From positions 1 through 64,000 of the forward strand of contig JAJYLW010000004.1 of the NCBI GenBank assembly GCA_021787475.1: DNA of 64,000 nt, read 5' to 3'. Shown here piece by piece: positions 54,659 through 61,480 of the stretch. This DNA is from Actinomycetes bacterium. GTDB taxonomy: Bacteria > Actinomycetota > Thermoleophilia > BMS3ABIN01. Made by a program: the position numbers and the translations under genes. Below the pieces are notes generated by a model. It had not been told where the DNA came from and did no database searches. It was given only the letters and a program-made list of their open reading frames with translations. Position 1 is the first letter of the stretch, and each line of letters opens with the position of its first letter.

Positions 54659-54694
54659 CCCCACTTCGTGCTACTTTATACCACTTACTCCCAC
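54659..54694 (-). promoter_or_regulatory. MraZ operator with embedded -10 box
   Basis: Minus strand: GTGGGAGTAA, GTGGTATAAA, GTAGCACGAA, GTGGGGAAAG, four GTGG/GTAG-type boxes at an exact 10-bp period. This is the known MraZ arrangement of TGGGN repeats separated by five bases. A -10-like TATAAA (54675-54680) lies inside the array, so MraZ binding would repress its own promoter. Confidence 0.85.
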
Positions 54695-54816
54695 AAAACA
54701 AGCGTCTGACGGCAAAAAAAATAAGGGCATCCACCCAATTTCAGGGCGGATTACCCCGGAAAAGCCAGGTTTTTAAACTTTAAACGTGAGACATCAAACG
54801 CTCAGTGGGAATTAGA

Positions 54817-54930
54817 ATCTATCTCAAAAAGTTATTCGTGGCGAGGCCGAGAGAAAAAGGACAAGGGCAAGGACGCAGCCCATGGCTCTTTTGCAGCCGG
54901 CCGCAGCAGAATATGCTTTTTGAGATAGAT
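54817..54930. mobile_element. MITE-like element with perfect 15-bp inverted repeats
   Basis: ATCTATCTCAAAAAG (54817-54831) and its exact reverse complement (54916-54930) enclose 84 bases with the core GTGGCGAGGCCGAG, AAAAAGG, GGCAAGGACGCAG. The core recurs without clear ends at 13664-13711. No coding capacity is seen. It ends two bases from the stop of the TPR gene. Confidence 0.65.
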
Positions 54931-54932
54931 CC

Positions 54933-55523
54933 TTAAGGGTGCGGATTTTGGTGCGGATTTTGCAGGCCGGTAGTCGAGCCGGGGGTCTCCATCTGCGCAA
55001 TCAGCTCCTTGGCCGTATGGCCAAGGTCGTTGTTCGAGTTAACGGCGACAGCTTTTTGCCAGTACTGTTTTGCTTGCGCCGGTTTGTTCGTGCTGCTGGA
55101 GATGATGCCCAGATCGACAAGGATGGCCTGGTTGTTGGGATCGATCGCCAGCCCATTGTTAAATTCGGCCAGCGCCCGGTCCGTCTGGCCCAGCTCAAAA
55201 TAAGCTTCGCCCAGGCGGCCACGGTAGACAGCTTCGCCCGGTGAGACCGCTTCCGCTTTCACGTAGACATCCTTGGCGTCCGAGTACCTGCCCATCTGCA
55301 TGTAGACGTCGCCCAGCCCTCCCAGCGCGATGACGTCCTTGGGGTTGGCCTTGATCAGATCCTGGTAAGCCTCGATCATCGGCGTATAATTATATGTCGG
55401 CTGATTCTGGGTAGTCGGCGAGGAGCCGCCGCTGCCGCTAAAGACTCGCGGCAGAACAAGCAGGAACAGCACGACAACCGCGATGGCGGCAAAGATCGCC
55501 CAGTAATACGATTTGAACTTCAA
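54933..55523 (-). CDS. Membrane-anchored TPR protein
   Basis: The function is unknown. The TTG at 55523 was chosen because GGAGG lies six bases upstream, giving 196 residues. There is one N-terminal membrane helix (about residues 6-27, WAIFAAIAVVVLFLLVLP) and a Ser/Gly/Thr-rich linker. Three TPR units follow (AYQDLIKANPKDVIALGGLGDVYMQMGRY; RGRLGEAYFELGQTDRALAEFNNGLAIDP; DLGIISSSTNKPAQAKQYWQKAV). The tail NPHQNPHP is encoded by an intergenic GCGGATTTTG tandem repeat. The MITE-like element follows the stop. It probably serves as an extracytoplasmic scaffold, which is inference. Confidence 0.8.
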   Translation of the reverse strand: MKFKSYYWAIFAAIAVVVLFLLVLPRVFSGSGGSSPTTQNQPTYNYTPMIEAYQDLIKANPKDVIALGGLGDVYMQMGRYSDAKDVYVKAEAVSPGEAVYRGRLGEAYFELGQTDRALAEFNNGLAIDPNNQAILVDLGIISSSTNKPAQAKQYWQKAVAVNSNNDLGHTAKELIAQMETPGSTTGLQNPHQNPHP

Positions 55524-55595
55524 CAAAGTCCTCCGGAGGAAGTTGCACAAACATTATACTGGACCGCGGCCCAAACAGGGAAGATTTTCATCAAG

Positions 55596-55727
55596 CTTAT
55601 TATCCAATTAGCTCAGGAATGGACTCGGGGCTTGCCTCCGATCTCGGCCTTCCTACGGCCAGACCCAGGCAAGCCCCTCGCATCATCATCATTTTTTCTG
55701 ATTAACCTGAGTGAAGCAGATGATCAG
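55596..55727. mobile_element. MITE-like element, copy 3
   Basis: This 132-bp element shares its right end with copies 1 and 2 (TCTGATTAACCTGAGTGAAG...GATGATCAG) and its left end less exactly (TATCCAATTAGCTCAGGAAT). GGGGCTTGCCT and AGGCAAGCCCC form an 11-bp stem, followed by CATCATCATCATTTTTT. It lies in the 336-base divergent gap between the TPR and PAP2 genes. The rest of that gap is AT-rich with no recognised gene. Confidence 0.65.
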
Positions 55728-55859
55728 TTTCAATAGTCTGAATAAAATGTTAATGTACTTGATAACTGAGGTTTTCGGCTCGAAGCGAAAACCTGATTTT
55801 TATGTCCACGATCCTTTATTTTGGTTTCGAAATTCAAAATCCGAATCCCCATTTGAACC

Positions 55860-56417
55860 ATGGACTATACGCTCCTGCATTTGATTAACCAGATGGCGGG
55901 TCACGTTTCCGCCGTGGACAGTTTTTTTAAGCTGGTGGCGAAATACGGGCCGGCGCTTTATGCAGTCCCTCTGCTTTTCATGTGGTTTCGCGGCGGCGAC
56001 AGCGCCAAGAAGGCCGCCCTGCTCAGTCTGGCGACGATGGCCATTGCCCTGCTGGTCTCACAGCTGATCGGTCATGTATACTTCCGCCCCCGTCCCTACG
56101 ACGCGCATCCGGGCGGGGTTAACCTGCTTATCTCCAAGTCCAGCGACCCCTCGTTTCCCTCCGATCACGCCACTTTCTCATTCGCCATTGCCGGAGTGAT
56201 CCTGCTAGAGGACCGCCGCTGGGGCATCGCTTCAATCGCCTTCGGCGCTCTCGTCGCCTTTTCCCGCGTTTTTGTCGGAATCCATTATCCCCTTGACGTT
56301 GCCGGCGGCGCCGTGCTCGGAATGGCGGCAGCGGTGGTGATGTGGCAATTGCGCAAGTTTTTCGATCCGCTGCTTAATCTCCTCATCGGCATCGCCCGGC
56401 GACTCAAACTGGCATAA
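55860..56417 (+). CDS. PAP2-family undecaprenyl-diphosphatase-like phosphatase
   Basis: The 185-residue membrane protein has about five helices and the three PAP2 motifs: RPRPYD (motif 1 ending), PSDH in SFPSDHATFSFA, and SRVFVGIHYPLDVAGG. BcrC-type enzymes of this size recycle undecaprenyl pyrophosphate for cell-wall synthesis, which fits the neighbouring murein genes. The lipid substrate cannot be fixed from sequence. It is the only plus-strand gene between 15.4 and 64 kb. Direct upstream sequence is repeat-like (AATTCAAAATCCGAATCCCC). Confidence 0.88.
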   Translation: MDYTLLHLINQMAGHVSAVDSFFKLVAKYGPALYAVPLLFMWFRGGDSAKKAALLSLATMAIALLVSQLIGHVYFRPRPYDAHPGGVNLLISKSSDPSFPSDHATFSFAIAGVILLEDRRWGIASIAFGALVAFSRVFVGIHYPLDVAGGAVLGMAAAVVMWQLRKFFDPLLNLLIGIARRLKLA

Positions 56418-56446
56418 AACCGGATGGCGGACGTGGATGGTGGACA

Positions 56447-56490
56447 GGGGACATGACCCAATTTCCGAAGGAGATTGGGATCGTGTCCCC
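56447..56490. terminator. Inverted repeat between convergent genes
   Basis: GGGGACATGACCCAAT (56447-56462) pairs with ATTGGGATCGTGTCCCC (56474-56490) with one or two mismatches or wobble pairs, across an 11-base loop. It lies between the convergent PAP2 and prepilin peptidase genes and could end transcription from both sides. No T-run is present. Confidence 0.5.
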
Positions 56491-56509
56491 GAGTTGCTTG
56501 AAATAGCGC

Positions 56510-57262
56510 TTAGGACCCGATCAGGCCCAGATACTTGTCAAGCAGGAAGGGGCCGTAGAACAGGGCGAGGATGGCTCCCACCGCCAGGAACGGGCCGAAC
56601 GGAAGCCGGCTGCTCATTTTTTTCCCGCGGACGGCGATCAACGCCACTCCGGTGAGCGCTCCCAGCAGGAACGCCGCAAACATCGCGACGATCACGGCCT
56701 TGCCCAGAAAGAAACCCAGCGCCAGCGCCAGCTTGACGTCGCCCATGCCCATCCCCCCAGGTTTGATCAGGGCCAGCACCAGAAAGAAGACGCCGCTGAT
56801 TGCCCCGGCGGCCAGCAGCTCCGCCCAGCGGTGCGGATGGACGGCAATCGCCAACCCCAAGCCGACGGCCGCCACCGGCAGGACGATCGCGTTTGGTATA
56901 ATGTAATGTTCCAGGTCAATAAAGAAAATGGCGATCAGGGCGGCGATCAGCAGTAGGGGCGGCAGCAACTCCGCTCCCGAGCCAAATTTCCAGCCGGCCA
57001 GCACAAACAGCACGGCCGTCAACAGCTCCACCACCGGGTACCAGAAGGAGATTGGCTGGCCGCAGCGGCGGCACCTGCCCCGCAGCCAGGCGAAGCTAAG
57101 CAGGGGAATATTGTCATACCAGCTGACCGGCATGTCGCAAGCCGGGCAGCGGGAGCCGGGAGCGACGATGGATTCGTGCCGCGGCAGGCGGTAGATGACA
57201 ACGTTGAGAAAACTGCCGATGGCGGCCCCAACTATGAATAACAGAATTAAGAAAATGATCAT
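56510..57262 (-). CDS. pilD: Type IV prepilin peptidase / N-methyltransferase
   Basis: The 250-residue membrane protein cleaves and methylates type IV prepilins or pseudopilins. It has GSFLNVVIYRLPRHES, the methylase-domain zinc site CPAC...CRRC, and the two catalytic aspartates in DLEHYIIPN and GMGDVKLALALGFFLGK. About seven helices are predicted. No pilin genes are in the window, so the substrate locus lies elsewhere. Confidence 0.93.
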   Translation of the reverse strand: MIIFLILLFIVGAAIGSFLNVVIYRLPRHESIVAPGSRCPACDMPVSWYDNIPLLSFAWLRGRCRRCGQPISFWYPVVELLTAVLFVLAGWKFGSGAELLPPLLLIAALIAIFFIDLEHYIIPNAIVLPVAAVGLGLAIAVHPHRWAELLAAGAISGVFFLVLALIKPGGMGMGDVKLALALGFFLGKAVIVAMFAAFLLGALTGVALIAVRGKKMSSRLPFGPFLAVGAILALFYGPFLLDKYLGLIGS

Positions 57263-57279
57263 CGAAGAGCTAAGGCCGG

Positions 57280-57939
57280 TCAGTTGGCCGGCTCAAGCAC
57301 GACTATCTTCGGGGCGCCGGAAAGATTTTCCTGCATCAGCGCGATCTCGCTTTCGCCCGGCTTGTCCACCCCGCTCTTGCCGGCCAGGAATTTGTCGACT
57401 CCCTCTATCTGAAACAAGCACTTTTCGTTACGGAAATGCATGGGAATGGTTACCGGCGGCGGCCCCAGTTGCTCCCAGACCGCGGTCGCGACGGCGGCGT
57501 CGATAGTGAAATAGCCGCCGACGGGAATGAGCAGCACATCGATGGCGCCGATCGCTTCTGATTGCCGCGCGGAAAGCCGATGGCCGAGATCTCCCAGATG
57601 GCAGACGGAAACGCCATCGACCCGGATAACAAAAACCGTGTTTCCGCCTCGCTGGGCGCCTTCGCTGGCGTCATGGAAGGTGGCGACGCCCCGAATGTCA
57701 AAGCCGTCAATGTCATATTCTCCTTCCGTGTCAATGACATGCGGCGGCCCGCCCAGATACTTGACGGCGGCGTGATCGGGATGGCCATGGCTGATGGCGC
57801 AGATATCCGGGCTCAGATCGACCTGCCGGTAAAGCAAGGTCCCCAGGTAGGCGCGGGAGTCGTAAGGGTCAGTGAGCAGCGTTTTCCCTGAATCGGCGGT
57901 GATGAGAAAGCAGCTATGGCCAATCCATTTAATGTTCAC
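57280..57939 (-). CDS. Metallo-beta-lactamase-fold hydrolase (UPF0173-like)
   Basis: The 219-residue protein has the metal-binding block SHGHPDHAAV and IKWIGHSCFLI at the N-terminus, later HLGDLGHRLS and LLIPVGGYFTIDAAVA, and IPMHFRNEKC. This matches the YtkL/UPF0173 branch of small cytosolic metal hydrolases of unknown substrate. It lies 17 bases upstream of pilD in the transcription direction. Confidence 0.87.
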   Translation of the reverse strand: MNIKWIGHSCFLITADSGKTLLTDPYDSRAYLGTLLYRQVDLSPDICAISHGHPDHAAVKYLGGPPHVIDTEGEYDIDGFDIRGVATFHDASEGAQRGGNTVFVIRVDGVSVCHLGDLGHRLSARQSEAIGAIDVLLIPVGGYFTIDAAVATAVWEQLGPPPVTIPMHFRNEKCLFQIEGVDKFLAGKSGVDKPGESEIALMQENLSGAPKIVVLEPAN

Positions 57940-58105
57940 ATCAAGCCCTCTTTTGTCTCCACGCCCTTCTTTCTATCCAGCGGCTTGAAGCTGAGACTGC
58001 GCCAAGTTCAAAGTGAAAAATACCGCATTGGCTATCTACAAATTGTCAAGTACGCATTTTTTGGTTTTAATGCCGCATGCCCAAATCCTCATTCCCCATT
58101 TTATA

Positions 58106-58954
58106 TTATATTTCATTCCCCAAATCAGCCAGAGAAAATACGGGGCCGTCGGTGCAGACGTATTTGGAGCCCACGTTGCAGCGGCCGCAGAGGCCGATGC
58201 CGCATTTCATCTTCCGCTCCAGCGTCGTGAAAATCTGCCCTTCGGCAAAGCCAAGCCGCGCAAGCGCCGCCAGCGCGTAGCCAATCATCACCGGCGGACC
58301 GCAGATAACCGCAACCGTATTCTCCGCCGGCGGCCGTCCTGCCTCCATCACCCGGGGCAATACGCCGGTGCGGCCGTCCCAGCCCGGCTGCCCGCTGTCA
58401 ATAGTGGCGATAAACGCGATGTCTTCCCGCTCCTCCCAATGCGCCCGGTCGCCGACAAAGCAAAGATCCGCCGGCGTGCGCGCCCCGTAGAAGACGCTGA
58501 TGTCGCCAAACTGGTGACGGTGATCCAGGATATAAAGGAGCAGCGAACGCAACGGCGCCATGCCGATGCCGCCGCCGGCAATCAGGATATTCTTTCCTTT
58601 CCAGTTGTCAACAGGGAAGCCGCAGCCGAGCGGCGCCCGCAGGGCAACCGCGTCTCCGGCCTTAAGCTCGTGGATGGCGCTGGTGACAAAACCGGTCTTC
58701 ATCACCGAGAACTGGATGTAGTCCCGCCGGGAAGGGGGCGAGGAAATGGCAAAGGTGGACTCGCCCACTCCCGGGATTCCCATCAATCCAATCTGCCCCG
58801 GTGCGAACGAAAATTCCTTCATAATGCCGGGGTCGTCAAAAACAAGCCGGAAGCTGCGGATCGAAGGCGTTTCCACGATCACGTCAATGATTGTTGCCGG
58901 CTCCGGGACCAGCGGCTTTGTTGCCTTGATGCCTTTCCTTGGCACAGTGCTCAT
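58106..58954 (-). CDS. flxA: FlxA-like NAD(P)H/FAD-binding oxidoreductase subunit
   Basis: FlxA is the NADH-oxidising subunit of the FlxABCD-HdrABC flavin-based complex. The 282-residue protein has a ferredoxin-reductase FAD domain (TFAISSPPS, APLGCGFPV), an NAD domain (ILIAGGGIGMAPLRSLL, CGPPVMIGYALA), and a C-terminal [2Fe-2S]-type motif CGIGLCGRCNVGSKYVC. It resembles PyrK and anaerobic sulfite reductase subunit B; context with flxBCD and hdrA decides. The ATG at 58954 overlaps flxB by four bases. Confidence 0.85.
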   Translation of the reverse strand: MSTVPRKGIKATKPLVPEPATIIDVIVETPSIRSFRLVFDDPGIMKEFSFAPGQIGLMGIPGVGESTFAISSPPSRRDYIQFSVMKTGFVTSAIHELKAGDAVALRAPLGCGFPVDNWKGKNILIAGGGIGMAPLRSLLLYILDHRHQFGDISVFYGARTPADLCFVGDRAHWEEREDIAFIATIDSGQPGWDGRTGVLPRVMEAGRPPAENTVAVICGPPVMIGYALAALARLGFAEGQIFTTLERKMKCGIGLCGRCNVGSKYVCTDGPVFSLADLGNEI

Positions 58955-59964
58955 CCGGCCCCCAGCGCCTTGATGACATCCCTGACATCCCGCCCTGCCG
59001 GGCAGCCGCGGATGCAGCGGCCGCAGCCGGTGCAAAGAAACTCGCCCCGGTTGAGCGGGAAGTAACTGAACTTGTGCGCCAGGCGGTTTCGGTAGCGATG
59101 CGCCGCCTCCGGCCGCGGGTTATGGCCGGAGCTCTCCAGCGTGTAAGCGTAAAACATGCAAGCGTCCCAACAGCGGTAGCGTCCGCCGGCGCGGTCCGAC
59201 TCCATCTCGTCAAAGATGTTAAAACAGTGGCAGGCAGGGCAGGCGTAGCTGCAGTAGCCGCAGGAGAGGCAGCCTTCCGCCGTCCGGCGCCAGAAATCAA
59301 TATCGTCAAATTTGTCAAGCAGCCGCTGCCCAAGCCGGGCCAGCTCGACCTTGGCGGTCTCGGCCAGCGGCGGCTTTTCCAGGTTCGATTCCTGGAAAAG
59401 GTCAAGGGCGGCCAGCTCCCGTCCCGTGGCGCTGACTGCCTCGGCAAGAAAGCCGCCGGAAACCGGATAGAAGATCAAGTCGGAGCCGGCCGTCGCGGCG
59501 GCGCCATCTTCAAACGACGAGCAAAAGCAAGCGCTGTCGCAGGAGGTGCAGGCGAGCGTTATTACGGTAAGCGCCCCGCGGCGGGCCCGGTAATGCTGAT
59601 CGTTGTACGAGCGCCCAGAACCATCAAGAAAGAGGGCGTCAAGGGTGACGAGCGCTTTGGCGTCACAGGCTCGCGCCGCGAAGACGGCCGCCCGTTCCCG
59701 CAGTTCGTCCACCTCGATCTCGATTTTCTCCCTCTCGCCGGCACGGTGGTAGCGGAAGGAAAACAGACGCTCAGTCGCCGGCAGGACCAGCCCCTTCACC
59801 GGCAGCGCGCTGTAAAGGCCGGTCTCGATCTCGGCGCCCTCGCGCCAGGGCGCAAAAAGAACAGTGTTAACAGTATCCCTGACAACCTGCGGCGCCCATA
59901 CCGTTGCGTTTTCGGAAAGCCTGAGCAGCAACGCGGTAATATTTTCCTCCGGAATGAATCTCAC
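58951..59964 (-). CDS. flxB: FlxB-like iron-sulfur protein (AsrA-like)
   Basis: The 337-residue protein resembles the AsrA/hydrogenase-subunit type of the Flx complex. It has a beta-rich N-terminal domain (residues 1-210, with CTSCDSACFCSSFEDG in the middle), and a C-terminal pair of [4Fe-4S] motifs (CLSCGYCSYACPACHCF and CTGCGRCIRGCPAG). It should shuttle electrons between FlxA and FlxC/HdrA. It overlaps both flxC and flxA by four bases, so the set is strongly coupled. Confidence 0.82.
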   Translation of the reverse strand: MRFIPEENITALLLRLSENATVWAPQVVRDTVNTVLFAPWREGAEIETGLYSALPVKGLVLPATERLFSFRYHRAGEREKIEIEVDELRERAAVFAARACDAKALVTLDALFLDGSGRSYNDQHYRARRGALTVITLACTSCDSACFCSSFEDGAAATAGSDLIFYPVSGGFLAEAVSATGRELAALDLFQESNLEKPPLAETAKVELARLGQRLLDKFDDIDFWRRTAEGCLSCGYCSYACPACHCFNIFDEMESDRAGGRYRCWDACMFYAYTLESSGHNPRPEAAHRYRNRLAHKFSYFPLNRGEFLCTGCGRCIRGCPAGRDVRDVIKALGAG

Positions 59965-60884
59965 CGCTCTTCATCCCAGGTATCATTTTTGATGTCAAAC
60001 GTGAGAAACGGCGGTTTGGCCTCGCCGCCGGCGCGGTAGCCGAACAACTCCTCGACGACATCATTCTGCTCCTCCAGCAGCAGCATCAGTGGGATGCCAA
60101 CGGGGCAGGCGCGCTCACACTCTTCACAGCCGGTGCAGCGGCCGGCCAAGTGGTTGACGCGGATCAGCTGCGCCATCCATGACTGTGGCGAATCAACCGC
60201 GGCGCCGGCCCAACCGGGCTCGTGCGCCTGGATCGTGCAGACATCGCGGCAGACACAAAGAGGACAGGCCTCACGGCAGGCGTAACAGCGGATGCAGCGC
60301 GAAAACTGATCCTGCCAGAACTGCCGCCGCTCGGCCACGGTCATAGCGGCGAACCGCTTGCGAATCCCCGCGGGCTCGGCCGGCGGCGCCGGCGCTTCAC
60401 TGCTTGCCTCACCCACCGTCACATCGCAGATCACCGGCTCCGGGTCGCGGCAACCGCGGCACTTCCAGAGCAGGATCTCCTCGCGGGCAACCGTCTTTCC
60501 CTCCATCGCCACCTTGCCAGCGGCGTCACAGACCTGCTTGCCAAACCCGAAACAGCGCCAAGCTTTCTTGACATCGATCATGCCGGGGCAGCTGGCGCCG
60601 ATGACGAAGACGCCGCTCCGCTTGACGGCGCCCTCGGCAATCAGCTGGGCTATGCTCCTGGCGTCGCAACCTTTGGCCACGATCCCCACTTTTTTGTCAG
60701 CAAGCCGTGGCAGGTATACGGCCAGGTTATGCGCGCAGGTCGAGTCGAAAACAGCAGCGTCTGCTTCTGCCGGTGTGTGAAAGAACGCCGGCACAGCCAC
60801 GCCCGCGGCCGGCGACTGCGCCCAGCCCAGCACAACGTCCACTTGCTCAAGCGCCTTTTTTATTATCGGGATTAATTCTTCCAT
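59961..60884 (-). CDS. flxC: FlxC-like ferredoxin / FrhB-type iron-sulfur protein
   Basis: The 307-residue protein starts with a domain like the F420 hydrogenase beta N-terminal region (VFDSTCAHNLAVYLPRLADKKVGIVAKGCDARSI, CRGCRDPEPVICD). It ends with two [4Fe-4S] motifs, CIRCYACREACPLCVC and CTGCEECERACPVG. It fits FlxC of the Flx-Hdr cluster. The gap to flxD (about 90 bases) carries CACGTTAAACGTGAAACG repeats. Confidence 0.8.
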   Translation of the reverse strand: MEELIPIIKKALEQVDVVLGWAQSPAAGVAVPAFFHTPAEADAAVFDSTCAHNLAVYLPRLADKKVGIVAKGCDARSIAQLIAEGAVKRSGVFVIGASCPGMIDVKKAWRCFGFGKQVCDAAGKVAMEGKTVAREEILLWKCRGCRDPEPVICDVTVGEASSEAPAPPAEPAGIRKRFAAMTVAERRQFWQDQFSRCIRCYACREACPLCVCRDVCTIQAHEPGWAGAAVDSPQSWMAQLIRVNHLAGRCTGCEECERACPVGIPLMLLLEEQNDVVEELFGYRAGGEAKPPFLTFDIKNDTWDEER

Positions 60885-60974
60885 CAGTTCTTCGTTAACG
60901 TTTCATATTTAAAGCTACACGTCTTTTCGGGCCACGTTAAACGTGAAACGTTGAGCATAAAACGAAAAATATTT

Positions 60975-61376
60975 CTAACTGCCTTCATCCACGTCTTTGA
61001 TAGCCTCAGTAAAAGTGTTTACAATCTCCGCCCAGCGAGCCCCTTCCGAGGCGCTCACCCAGGTGTAATGAAACCGCTCCGGCTCAATGCCCAGGGCGGG
61101 CAGCATCCTTCCCAGCAGCTCCAGCCGCCGGCGGGCAAGGTAATTGCCGCTGCCGTAATGGCAGTCTCCCGGATGGCAGCCGCTTACAAGGACGCCGTCC
61201 GCGCCTTCCTGAAAAGCCTTAAGCACGAGCAGGGGATCAACCCGGCCAGAGCAGGGAACCCTGATGATGCGCATGCCGGCCGGCTGCTCCATCCTGGCCA
61301 TGCCGGCCATGTCGGCGCCGGCATAAGCACACCAATTACACAAAAACCCGACTATTTTCACGTCTTTTCCAGGCAT
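60975..61376 (-). CDS. flxD: FlxD / MvhD-like [2Fe-2S] protein
   Basis: This MvhD-type protein of 133 residues hands electrons from the Flx module to HdrA. It has FLCNWCAYAGADMAGMARM, VPCSGRVDPLLVLKAFQEGADGVLVSGCHPGDCHYGSGNYLARRR, the diagnostic five-Cys pattern of the family. It lies about 100 bases downstream of hdrA, with a 16-bp inverted repeat between. Confidence 0.93.
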   Translation of the reverse strand: MPGKDVKIVGFLCNWCAYAGADMAGMARMEQPAGMRIIRVPCSGRVDPLLVLKAFQEGADGVLVSGCHPGDCHYGSGNYLARRRLELLGRMLPALGIEPERFHYTWVSASEGARWAEIVNTFTEAIKDVDEGS

Positions 61377-61409
61377 CCTGGTAATTCAATAAAGGCGTTT
61401 TCGTTTCAT

Positions 61410-61464
61410 GTTTAACGTTTCACGTTTAACATCCAGGGAGGATGATTTACGTGAAACGTTAAAC
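61410..61464. repeat. 16-bp inverted repeat hairpin between hdrA and flxD
   Basis: GTTTAACGTTTCACGT (61410-61425) and its exact reverse complement (61449-61464) are separated by 23 bases. It is the best-formed member of the GTTTAACGTTTCAC repeat family. It could form a stem in the hdrA-flxD spacer and modulate read-through. Confidence 0.75.
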
Positions 61465-61480
61465 GTTCAAAATTATACGT

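Noticed and set aside
58035-58045. TTGACA on the minus strand upstream of the metallo-hydrolase gene as a promoter
   Set aside because: No acceptable -10 box lies 16-18 bases downstream.
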